DNA of 20,451 nucleotides from NCBI GenBank assembly GCA_028690275.1, contig JAQVBN010000002.1, positions 1-20,451 on the forward strand. Direction: 5' to 3'. Of this stretch, positions 14,637 through 20,451 are shown piece by piece. The first letter of the stretch is position 1; every line of letters starts with the position of its first letter. Under the pieces are notes generated by a model that had not been told where the DNA came from, ran no database searches, and worked only from the letters and a program-made list of their open reading frames with translations. The position numbers and the translations under genes are program-made. The DNA comes from Minisyncoccota bacterium. GTDB taxonomy: Bacteria; Patescibacteriota; Minisyncoccia; Minisyncoccales; Minisyncoccaceae.

Positions 14637-14707
14637 TTGCGGTTCTTGGAATTGCACCAAGGCCTCCAGCTTATGAGACTGGCGAGATACTACTTCTCCA
14701 AACCGCT
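14637..14707 (-). tRNA. Initiator tRNA-fMet (anticodon CAT) with unusual elbow
   Basis: Initiator identity rests on an A1 x A72 mismatch above the paired GCGGTT/AACCGC, the A11:U24 pair in the D-stem (GAGA/TCTC), and the loop CTCATAA; overall it aligns well with E. coli tRNA-fMet. Two features are odd. The anticodon stem CCAGT/GCTGG has A-U, G-C and U-G at 29-41, 30-40 and 31-39, not three G-C pairs. The D-loop AGTAGTA and T-loop TGCAATT have A18 and G55 where G18 and U55 are expected. The length is 71 bases without encoded CCA. It leads the three-tRNA operon. A degenerate copy is possible, but acceptor, anticodon and T-stems are intact. Confidence 0.82.
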
Positions 14708-14709
14708 CC

Positions 14710-14755
14710 GCTTGCATATAATTATTAATACACTAAAAATTAATAAAAAGCAAGC
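14710..14755. repeat. Interrupted palindrome across the tRNA operon promoter
   Basis: GCTTGC (14710-14715) and TTATTAAT (14722-14729) are matched in inverted order by ATTAATAA (14739-14746) and GCAAGC (14750-14755). The 9-base centre is unpaired. The arms cover the predicted -35 and -10 boxes of the tRNA promoter and follow the end of the surface-protein gene. It could be an operator or a transcript-end hairpin; no T-run follows the minus-strand arm. Confidence 0.5.
14725..14753 (-). promoter_or_regulatory. Probable promoter of the tRNA operon
   Basis: On the minus strand TTGCTT (14748-14753) is followed after 17 bases by TATTAA (14725-14730). The predicted start is about 10 bases before tRNA-fMet, leaving a short 5' leader for RNase P to remove. 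Confidence 0.5.
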
Positions 14756-14767
14756 TTAGTAAAATTT

Positions 14768-15931
14768 TTAATCTTTAATACATCTAACACTAAAATAATA
14801 ACTATTTGATGCGCTTATAGACCCAAGACTTCCCATTGAAACTCCCGTGTTTGTAGAATAAAGAAAATGATAACCGCTAGTATACCCGTCATAATATGCT
14901 AAATAAGCACCATTAGTTCCCCAACCACCAAAAGCAGTTCTATAATAATATCCACCTAAAGGAGCTTCGAAACCACTTACTCCTCCAGCTTTAAGCGCTG
15001 TTCCTGCTGGAGCACAACTCAAAGTATTGTCCGCATAACAAGATGTTGTTGAATAAATCGTATCTAAATTTACCCAATCTTGAAGATTCGGAGTATGCCA
15101 TCCTGTTGGACAAATTGATGTTAATCCTGCATAAATTCCAGCATTATAAAGTCGTCCAGCAGAAAGACAATAAGTTGCATTGTTGCTATAACAAATACCA
15201 TAAGTCGATGCATAATTTAAATTCTGAGTCATCCAACATTTAGAACCATACTGTTTTGTGGTATAAGATTGTCCGTCACGAGGATCTACAAAAGCAAGTC
15301 CACAAGCCCAATCAGTTGTAACTGAAAGAATAGCACTTTCAGGAGAAGCATTAAGTGTTTCTGTCTCAGCCAATCTTTGAGTAAAAGAATATGTAGTAAG
15401 CGGAGATAATCCACTAAAAGTGTTTGACGATTGCCAAGTGCCCCCATCACGACGATATTCACATCCAGTACAAGAAGAAAGAATAACAGTAGTAGATGTT
15501 TTACTTGATAATGTGGGAGCAGCTGGCGTTGCCTGATCTCCTTTCAAAAATGTAGCTGAACATGAATCTGTAGTTCCACCATAAAGACCAACACACTCCC
15601 ATGTCCATGGTCCTGTTCCAGACACAGAAGAAGCCATACCCGCAGAACAAAGATTTTCTGTTGGGGTAGAATAAAAACCTTCCCCATCACTAGAGCCACA
15701 AACACCATTTACAGGCATTGTTCCAGTAGCACAAGAATCTGTCGTTCCCCCATTAATCCCCAAACAACTCCAAGTCCAAGGTCCAGTTCCAGATACAGAA
15801 GAAGCAGTTCCTGCTGAACAAAGATTTTCTGTTGGAATAGAAGTTAAATTGGCTCCGTCGCTAGAACCGCAAACACCACTTATTGCTTTTGTTGCCGTAC
15901 ATGTTGCTGTAGTTCCTCCATTAATCCCCAA
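14768..15931 (-). CDS. Downstream part of a UGA-interrupted surface protein (Cys repeats, Fn3-like, FISUMP domain)
   Basis: This 387-codon stretch continues, in the same frame, the prepilin-like gene that stops at 15953-15955. The reading frame is open from 15952, so it was probably one gene of about 676 codons. Residues 17-127 hold two 57-residue repeats with conserved cysteines and a GTGPWTW core. Residues about 130-208 look like an Fn3-type module (APTLSSKTS to LSVTTD). Residues about 209-387 match the FISUMP surface domain: GLAFVDPRDGQSY, KCWMTQNLNY, CPTGWHTPNLQDW, and a final SVRCIKD. There is no signal peptide and the nominal start (TTG at 15931) has no Shine-Dalgarno site, so independent export is doubtful. 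It would reach the surface only by readthrough. Confidence 0.7.
   Translation of the reverse strand: MGINGGTTATCTATKAISGVCGSSDGANLTSIPTENLCSAGTASSVSGTGPWTWSCLGINGGTTDSCATGTMPVNGVCGSSDGEGFYSTPTENLCSAGMASSVSGTGPWTWECVGLYGGTTDSCSATFLKGDQATPAAPTLSSKTSTTVILSSCTGCEYRRDGGTWQSSNTFSGLSPLTTYSFTQRLAETETLNASPESAILSVTTDWACGLAFVDPRDGQSYTTKQYGSKCWMTQNLNYASTYGICYSNNATYCLSAGRLYNAGIYAGLTSICPTGWHTPNLQDWVNLDTIYSTTSCYADNTLSCAPAGTALKAGGVSGFEAPLGGYYYRTAFGGWGTNGAYLAYYDGYTSGYHFLYSTNTGVSMGSLGSISASNSYYFSVRCIKD
15551..15883 (-). repeat. Two tandem 171-bp repeats encoding Cys-rich modules
   Basis: Two copies (about 15719-15883 and 15551-15712) encode the same 57-residue unit. The shared core runs from GVCGSSDG through PTENLCSAG, ASSVSGTGPWTW and GGTTDSC. 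A more divergent third unit lies just upstream, beginning NGTCG in the other half of the gene, and holds the UGA codon. Such near-identical copies can recombine and change the number of modules. Confidence 0.8.
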
Positions 15932-15952
15932 ACAGCTCCAAGAAACAGAACT

Positions 15953-15955
15953 TCA
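15953..15955 (-). other. In-frame UGA codon splitting the surface-protein gene
   Basis: The frame reads CCT GAT CTA TGA AGT TCT GTT TCT TGG AGC, that is PDL-stop-SSVSWS, and remains open on both sides for hundreds of codons. In related Cys repeats that I remember, this point is commonly Gly (G-S-x-V-S-W), and GGA to TGA is a single change. A nonsense mutation, readthrough or a sequencing error would all give this picture. Confidence 0.85.
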
Positions 15956-16798
15956 TAGATCAGGAAAAGATGGAAAAGAAGAAACATTACCCGTCTCACA
16001 AAAAGATTCTAATCCATCATAATCAGTTTCTGTAATATATGTTCTTGCGGCTGCGCCACAAGTTCCATTAATAACTGTGGTTGATACTAACAATCCTTTT
16101 TCTAAAGAACCTGCAAACAATACAAGATCATCCATATAAAAAAGACTATTAGCACTACAACCAAGACACATACTAGAACCTCTATTAAAAGAATCAACAT
16201 TGACTGTCTCTGAGGCAAAAACATCTCCATCTATAGTCCCCACAAAAGTTTCGTCTGAATTTAAACTACCACAAACATAATGCCATTTATTGTCATAGAT
16301 ATTCTTTCCAGTGTAAGTAACAGTATTATATGTCGCATCAGCATAATAAATATTAAATGAAACAATTCCTGAGGTGGTGTAAATCTTAAAATCATTTGTT
16401 CTTTCTAGAATATCAACTGATGTGGCGGTTGGTTTTATCCAAAAACAAACAGTGCTAAATTTTTGGCTATTTGAAAAAGAAACATTAGCCACATTAGAAT
16501 TAATACAATTATTTCCTTCTGGACAATTATTTACTTTAGTTAAAGTTCCTCCTGTCGTTCCAGTAATACCAAGCCTACCAGAATCATACAACAAAGCCGT
16601 TTCTATTCCCTCCATTTTCCATTCAGCAACTAAGGTTCCACCTATTTTATTTTTAATATTGTTAGAATAAGCAGCAACTTCATCCATATAAGCTTTATCT
16701 TTCCAATCATTAACACCATAAACCATAATCCCTGATAAGACCCCAACAATACTAACAACTGTTACAAGTTCAATTAAAGTAAAAGATTTGAGTTTCAT
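15953..16798 (-). CDS. Prepilin-like LamG surface protein, upstream part of the interrupted gene
   Basis: The 281-residue product starts with a type IV prepilin N-terminus: MKLK, then SFTLIELVTVVSIVGVLSG with the conserved Glu and again Ser instead of Gly before the cleavage site. A LamG-like domain follows (about 85-235), with CFWIKPTATS, NKWHYVCGSL, GTIDGDVF and YMDDLVLFAGSL. The end enters a Cys repeat (NGTCG...) and stops at UGA inside that repeat. The ATG overlaps the TGA of the preceding membrane-protein gene (ATGA), so it is translationally coupled to it. If the UGA truly ends translation, the product is a short LamG pilin without the FISUMP domain. It resembles the other prepilin-LamG protein at 7799-8671 in plan. 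Confidence 0.75.
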   Translation of the reverse strand: MKLKSFTLIELVTVVSIVGVLSGIMVYGVNDWKDKAYMDEVAAYSNNIKNKIGGTLVAEWKMEGIETALLYDSGRLGITGTTGGTLTKVNNCPEGNNCINSNVANVSFSNSQKFSTVCFWIKPTATSVDILERTNDFKIYTTSGIVSFNIYYADATYNTVTYTGKNIYDNKWHYVCGSLNSDETFVGTIDGDVFASETVNVDSFNRGSSMCLGCSANSLFYMDDLVLFAGSLEKGLLVSTTVINGTCGAAARTYITETDYDGLESFCETGNVSSFPSFPDL

Positions 16799-17313
16799 CT
16801 TTCTAATATATTTATTTTTAATAATGTTTCCTTACTTAGATTAAATATTTGAGTGGCTTCCTCTTTTTTTAAAGAAATATTTCCCGCTTTTCTTAACTCA
16901 CAAACCTTTTTTACATTATCAACATTAGGAAAACTAGAATCTCCTATACTATTAAAAGCAATAATACCACAAGAATCACTGCCAACATAACCAAAACTAA
17001 TTAAAATTTGCAACATTAATTTATCAATCAAAACAACCATATTTTCATAATCTTCTTCTTGAAAAAGTTTTTCGATTTTTTTCCATTCTCGAACAAACTT
17101 TTTAGGCTTTGTAAATTTCTTAGCATCACTACAAAAATCAAAAATTCTCCTTCTTATTTCGGCAAAGAAAAAACGCTCCTGAAAAAGCATGACAAAACCA
17201 ATTACAAAAAAAAGAATAGAAATTAAAATAGAGATATCCCTATAGGGAGCGATTAAACTTTGAACTTGATTTGATAAGATTAAATCTGTTAAATATGTTA
17301 TATCTTTTTCCAT
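16795..17313 (-). CDS. Membrane-anchored protein of unknown function
   Basis: The 172-residue protein has a short N-terminal region, one membrane helix (about 27-45, [18 protein letters not shown]) and a charged, helical, probably cytoplasmic part. The part after residue 73 ([25 protein letters not shown] to FGYVG) resembles a recurrent candidate-phyla family in which a tryptophan-led helix precedes a stretch of helices. I recall that family only as uncharacterised, so no function is assigned. Its start overlaps the end of gatA by 16 bases, and its TGA stop overlaps the ATG of the prepilin-like gene. It is therefore the third gene of gatC-gatA-this-pilin. Confidence 0.75.
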   Translation of the reverse strand: MEKDITYLTDLILSNQVQSLIAPYRDISILISILFFVIGFVMLFQERFFFAEIRRRIFDFCSDAKKFTKPKKFVREWKKIEKLFQEEDYENMVVLIDKLMLQILISFGYVGSDSCGIIAFNSIGDSSFPNVDNVKKVCELRKAGNISLKKEEATQIFNLSKETLLKINILER

Positions 17314-18698
17314 TGTATAAGACTTGCTATTTTAAATAATTTCTCCTCACTAAAATGAGAAGTAATTATGTGAAGTCCTTGTGGAAGGCCTTCTTTTGAT
17401 AATTCTAAAGGAATAGAAATCGCTGGCAATCCCGCTAAGTTTATTGGTGTTGTATAAATATCAGCTAAATACATTGAAAGTGGATCTTCTGTTTTTTCTC
17501 CAATTTTGAATGGCAAGATAGGAGAAACTGGCCCCATAATCGCATCTACTTTTTCAAAAGCTTCTTCAAAATCTTTCTTAATTAATGATCTGGCTTTTAA
17601 CGCTTGTTTGTAATAAGCATCATAATATCCCGAAGACAAAGTATAGGTTCCAAGCATAATTCTTTTTTTAACTTCTTCTCCAAAACCATTTGTTCTTGTG
17701 TTAACATAAATATCGTTTAAAGTTTCACCGAGCTCCTTAAATCCGTATCTGATGCCATCAAATCTTGATAAATTAGCGGAAGCTTCTGCGGTCGCAATAA
17801 TATAATAACAAGCAAGGGCGTATTTAGAATGTGGTAAACTAATCTCAACAATCTCTGCTCCCCTTTCTCTATATTGCTCAATAGCATTTAAAACTGTTTC
17901 TTTAACTTCCGAATCAAGTCCTTCTTCAAAATACTCTTTTGGTATTCCTATTCTTATATTTTTTAAATTATTTTCGCCTTCAATATTTAAACTTGTTGAA
18001 TCAAGAGAATCTTTTCCTTTTATTGCATCAAAAACTGTTTTTACATCAGCCACACAATTTCCAAATGGTCCAATTTGATCAAGGGAAGAAGCATAAGCAA
18101 TCAAACCACTTCTAGAAACAGAACCATAAGTAGGCTTTAATCCAACAACATCACAAAAAGAAGCTGGCTGTCTAATAGAACCACCTGTATCCGAACCCAA
18201 AGAAAATGCACACATTTCAGCCGCTAAAGCTGCTGCCGATCCTCCAGAAGAACCCCCAGGAACTCTTTTTAAATCATATGGATTTTTCGTTACCCCAAAA
18301 TAAGAATTTTCCGTAGAAGAACCCATTGCAAATTCATCCATATTTGTCTTTCCTAAAAAGACCACTCCCTGCTTTTTTAATTTCAAAACAACAGAAGCAT
18401 CATAAGAAGCAATATAGTTTTCAAGCATTTTCGAACCAGCAGTACACTTTTTTCCTTTAATCAATATATTGTCTTTAATAGCACAAGGAATACCAGTCAA
18501 AATCGAAACCTCACCTTTTTTAATTCTTTCATCCGCATCTTTAGCCTCTAAAAGAGCCTCTTTTTCGAAAACATCCAAAAAAGCATGAATCTCTCCATCT
18601 TCATTCTTGATTCTTTTTAAATAATCTTTTGTTAGCTCTTCAGAAGAATATTTTTTAGAATCTAAATCTTCTCTAATTTCTTTAATAGTTTTACTCAT
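17298..18698 (-). CDS. gatA: Aspartyl/glutamyl-tRNA(Asn/Gln) amidotransferase subunit A
   Basis: GatA is the glutaminase of GatCAB: it releases ammonia from glutamine and passes it to GatB. The amidase-signature triad is visible as Lys75 (CAIKDN), Ser150 (GGSSGGSAA) and the nucleophile Ser174 ([12 protein letters not shown]). The family segments [31 protein letters not shown] and LPAISIPL are present. Length 466 is slightly short; the last ~15 residues of the usual C-terminus are missing and the end (IQWKKI) overlaps the next gene by 16 bases. gatC overlaps its start by 8 bases, so subunits C and A are coupled, while gatB is elsewhere. Confidence 0.96.
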   Translation of the reverse strand: MSKTIKEIREDLDSKKYSSEELTKDYLKRIKNEDGEIHAFLDVFEKEALLEAKDADERIKKGEVSILTGIPCAIKDNILIKGKKCTAGSKMLENYIASYDASVVLKLKKQGVVFLGKTNMDEFAMGSSTENSYFGVTKNPYDLKRVPGGSSGGSAAALAAEMCAFSLGSDTGGSIRQPASFCDVVGLKPTYGSVSRSGLIAYASSLDQIGPFGNCVADVKTVFDAIKGKDSLDSTSLNIEGENNLKNIRIGIPKEYFEEGLDSEVKETVLNAIEQYRERGAEIVEISLPHSKYALACYYIIATAEASANLSRFDGIRYGFKELGETLNDIYVNTRTNGFGEEVKKRIMLGTYTLSSGYYDAYYKQALKARSLIKKDFEEAFEKVDAIMGPVSPILPFKIGEKTEDPLSMYLADIYTTPINLAGLPAISIPLELSKEGLPQGLHIITSHFSEEKLFKIASLIQWKKI

Positions 18699-18969
18699 CT
18701 TTTAATATTTTTTTAACCACTAAATATTCATCTTGTTTTTCTTCAATCAAATTGTCACCATTATACTTAGAAGGAATATCTTCTCTCTCCACGTTTTTAA
18801 TAGTAACCGAATGAGACATTTCGGGAATATTATCTGTATCGAGTTTCTTAAGATCAGAAACATATTCTAAAATCTGAGATAAATCTTTTTGAATCTTATC
18901 TATTTTAGATTCTTCTATTTTTAATTTTGATAATTCGGCAATTTTTAATACCTCTTGTTTTTCAATCAT
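18691..18969 (-). CDS. gatC: Aspartyl/glutamyl-tRNA(Asn/Gln) amidotransferase subunit C
   Basis: GatC is the small scaffold that wraps around GatA and holds it against GatB. The 92-residue protein shows the usual pattern: an N-terminal helix ending AELSKLKI, the [19 protein letters not shown] helix, and a C-terminal extended part with EREDIPSKY. It opens the operon gatC-gatA-membrane protein-pilin. A promoter whose -10 box ends 6 bases before the ATG predicts a leaderless mRNA, and no Shine-Dalgarno sequence is present. Confidence 0.93.
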   Translation of the reverse strand: MIEKQEVLKIAELSKLKIEESKIDKIQKDLSQILEYVSDLKKLDTDNIPEMSHSVTIKNVEREDIPSKYNGDNLIEEKQDEYLVVKKILKDE

Positions 18970-18975
18970 ACTTTA

Positions 18976-19004
18976 ATAATATCAAAAAACAATTATTAAA
19001 GCAA
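18976..19004 (-). promoter_or_regulatory. Probable promoter of the gatC operon
   Basis: On the minus strand TTGCTT (18999-19004) is followed after 17 bases by TATTAT (18976-18981) with an extended -10 TGA. Six bases (TAAAGT) separate the -10 box from the gatC ATG. The -35 box spans the loop of the mreB terminator hairpin. Confidence 0.65.
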
Positions 19005-19016
19005 TAATTGTTTTTT
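18984..19016 (-). terminator. Intrinsic terminator of mreB
   Basis: A perfect 14-bp stem (AAAAAACAATTATT / AATAATTGTTTTTT) with a 5-base loop lies 22 bases after the mreB stop and ends in TTTTTT. The stem is AT-only apart from one C-G pair. It shares its DNA with the gatC promoter. Confidence 0.85.
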
Positions 19017-19038
19017 AATAAAAAATAGATATTAAGTA

Positions 19039-20100
19039 TTATCTTGGCGGAGCTAAATCTTCTGGCTCAACCAAAACTTCTGCATATTGATCTAAGTCTT
19101 CCAAAACAACTCCAGCACCTCTCGCAACCGCAGTCATTGGATCTTCAATAACATAAGCAGGAATACCTGTCTCTTTAGTAATTAAGACGTCTAGTCCACC
19201 AAGCAAAGCCCCTCCACCAGCAAGACAAATACCTTTTTTCATAATATCAGAAATTAATTCTGGTGGAGTAATCTCTATAGTATTTTTAATTTCTCCAATA
19301 ATTTGATTAACCGATCTTTCCATAGCTTTCTTAACATCATTTCTTGAAACAGTAATTTCTTCTGGCAATCCAGTAACTAAATTTCTTCCCCTAATAGCTA
19401 CTTTTTTCAATTTATTTTTCTTGTCATTCTCATCAAAAAATACTGTACCAATGTTAATTTTTACGTTTTCAGCAGTCCTTACTCCAATTAAAAGCTTATA
19501 CTTTTCTTGAGCATATTTAATAATGTCTTGATTTAATCTATCCCCAGCAATTCTTAAACTTTTTGAAACTACAATTCCTCCAAGAGAAATAACTGCAATC
19601 TCTGTTGTTCCTCCTCCAATATCAACCATAAAATTACCCCCTGCTTCTTGTACTGGCAAACGAGCTCCAATTGTTGCTGCCATAGGTTCTTCTATTAGAA
19701 ATACTTCTCTTGCACCAGCTGATTTAGCTGCATCAATAACCGCCCTTTTTTCTACTTCTGTAACTCCACAAGGAATACCAACAATAGCTCTTGGTTTGAT
19801 TAAATTAATTTTGTTTTCCCTAGCTCTTTCAAATAAATATCTAAGCATTTGTTCTGTAACTTCAAAATCAGAAACAACTCCATTAACAAGAGGTCTAGTA
19901 GCAACAATGTGTCCTGGGGTTTTTCCTACCATCTTTTCCGCCTCTCTTCCAATAGCCAAAACTTGTCCTGTTTTCTGATTAATAGCAACAACCGATGGTT
20001 CGGATAGAATTATCCCTCTTCCACGAACATAAACTAAACAGTTTGCTGTTCCTAAATCAATAGCGATATCATTTGAAAACCTGTCAAAAAAATTCTTCAT
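19039..20100 (-). CDS. mreB: Rod shape-determining protein MreB
   Basis: MreB is the bacterial actin that organises cell-wall synthesis along the cell body and maintains rod shape. The 353-residue protein shows the actin-fold nucleotide motifs: IAIDLGTANCLVY (phosphate 1), MVDIGGGTTEIAVIS (phosphate 2), and CLAGGGALLGGLD (adenosine). It also has RPLVNGVVSDFEV and EEPMAATIGA. The Phe-Phe-x-x-Phe N-terminus could act as a membrane-binding patch. Length is standard, with a short acidic/proline tail. It has its own promoter and terminator, so it appears to be a single-gene unit; mreC/mreD do not follow it. No Shine-Dalgarno sequence is present. Confidence 0.96.
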   Translation of the reverse strand: MKNFFDRFSNDIAIDLGTANCLVYVRGRGIILSEPSVVAINQKTGQVLAIGREAEKMVGKTPGHIVATRPLVNGVVSDFEVTEQMLRYLFERARENKINLIKPRAIVGIPCGVTEVEKRAVIDAAKSAGAREVFLIEEPMAATIGARLPVQEAGGNFMVDIGGGTTEIAVISLGGIVVSKSLRIAGDRLNQDIIKYAQEKYKLLIGVRTAENVKINIGTVFFDENDKKNKLKKVAIRGRNLVTGLPEEITVSRNDVKKAMERSVNQIIGEIKNTIEITPPELISDIMKKGICLAGGGALLGGLDVLITKETGIPAYVIEDPMTAVARGAGVVLEDLDQYAEVLVEPEDLAPPR

Positions 20101-20109
20101 AGTGTCTAG

Positions 20110-20138
20110 ATAATAGCAAGTTTTTGCTCTAAAATCAA
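20110..20138 (-). promoter_or_regulatory. Probable promoter of mreB
   Basis: On the minus strand TTGATT (20133-20138) is followed after 17 bases by TATTAT (20110-20115), with an extended -10 TGC. The mreB ATG follows 9 bases after the -10 box, so the leader would be only 2-3 bases. The -35 box overlaps the proS stop codon. Confidence 0.6.
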
Positions 20139-20451
20139 CATTCCTTTAAAAAATTATTAATTTCATTTATTTTTACCATTTCTATAGTTTCTTCTGATCT
20201 TTTCTTTATCTCTACAGCACCTTCCTTTAAAGTCTTTTCTGAAACAACTACCCTTAAAGGAATACCCATTAAATCGGCGTCTGAAAACTTCTCTCCTGGA
20301 GTTTTTTCTCTATCGTCGAATAAAACCTCATACCCTTCCCCTTGAAGCATCTCATACACTTTCTCTGCTTCTCCATTACTCTTAATATCGATTAAATAAA
20401 TATCATATGGAGCAACTGTTTTAGGAAAAATAATTCCTTTTTCGTCATGGA
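20135..20451 (-). CDS. proS: Prolyl-tRNA synthetase, C-terminal part (runs off the window)
   Basis: The frame is open from the window edge to the TGA at 20135-20137, giving about 104 residues. It begins HDEKGIIFPKTVAPYDIYLI, which is where the catalytic core ends and the class II anticodon-binding domain (HGTP type) starts. Typical strands follow: GYEVLFDDREKTPGEKFSDADLMGIP and LRVVVSEKTLKEGAVE. The usual ProRS end (a Lys/Arg-rich strand and a terminal helix) is present, so only the N-terminal and catalytic parts are outside the window. An in-frame GTG at 20359 is not the true start. The stop overlaps the -35 box of mreB. Confidence 0.9.
   Translation of the reverse strand, partial: HDEKGIIFPKTVAPYDIYLIDIKSNGEAEKVYEMLQGEGYEVLFDDREKTPGEKFSDADLMGIPLRVVVSEKTLKEGAVEIKKRSEETIEMVKINEINNFLKEC

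Noticed and set aside
14637-14707. Reading the CAT tRNA as tRNA-Ile(lysidine) or as a second elongator tRNA-Met
   Set aside because: The A1 x A72 mismatch, A11:U24 pair and CTCATAA loop are initiator features. Shifting the acceptor to a G1-C72 pair leaves one base too few between acceptor and D-stem and misplaces U8.
15953-15955. UGA decoded as glycine throughout the genome (code 25)
   Set aside because: UGA ends the prepilin-LamG gene (7799), tmk (5392), the membrane protein (16795) and proS (20135) at sensible protein ends. gyrB, pheT, gatB and other Gly-rich genes have no in-frame UGA.
1-20451. CRISPR arrays, insertion sequences, prophage or defence systems
   Set aside because: No regular short direct repeats with spacers, no transposase or integrase, and no phage genes were seen; the gene content is chromosomal housekeeping.

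Overview
This AT-rich window looks like part of a small, gene-dense bacterial chromosome, most likely Patescibacteria (Candidate Phyla Radiation), probably near Parcubacteria. The placement is inferred from the combination of tightly packed or overlapping housekeeping genes, domain-stripped translation proteins (RF1 without domain 1, PheT without its OB domain), prepilin-like proteins carrying LamG/FISUMP domains, and very few Shine-Dalgarno sites. I see no insertion sequence, prophage, CRISPR array or rRNA. UGA is a working stop codon here: four other genes end on it and the large housekeeping genes contain none in frame.

Layout. On the + strand, rpmE and prfA (69-1020) end at a bidirectional terminator. 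Everything else is on the - strand. From the right edge leftward: the 3' end of proS; mreB with its own promoter and terminator; gatC-gatA, a membrane-anchored protein, and a prepilin-like surface gene split by one in-frame UGA; a tRNA operon (fMet, Met, Asp); two small unrecognised genes; pheS-pheT-gyrB followed by a prepilin-LamG gene; secE-nusG-rplK-dcd-tmk-deoC-gatB; and rplY with a secreted lytic transglycosylase.

Function. Most genes serve translation: tRNA charging (PheST, ProRS), tRNA-dependent amidation (GatCAB, with gatB about 12.5 kb from gatCA), ribosomal proteins L31, L25 and L11, release factor 1 and tRNAs. Others serve transcription elongation and secretion (NusG, SecE), deoxypyrimidine metabolism (Dcd, Tmk, DeoC), DNA supercoiling (GyrB), cell shape and wall remodelling (MreB, transglycosylase), and the cell surface (two prepilin-like proteins).

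The strongest unusual signals concern translation initiation. The initiator tRNA has an altered D-loop/T-loop contact (18 and 55 both changed) and lacks the three G-C pairs of the anticodon stem. Several operon promoters place the -10 box only 6-9 bases before the ATG, predicting leaderless mRNAs. Three promoters have their -35 box inside the terminator hairpin of the preceding operon. Other oddities are a thymidylate kinase whose P-loop lacks lysine, the shortened RF1 and PheT, and the UGA-interrupted surface protein.
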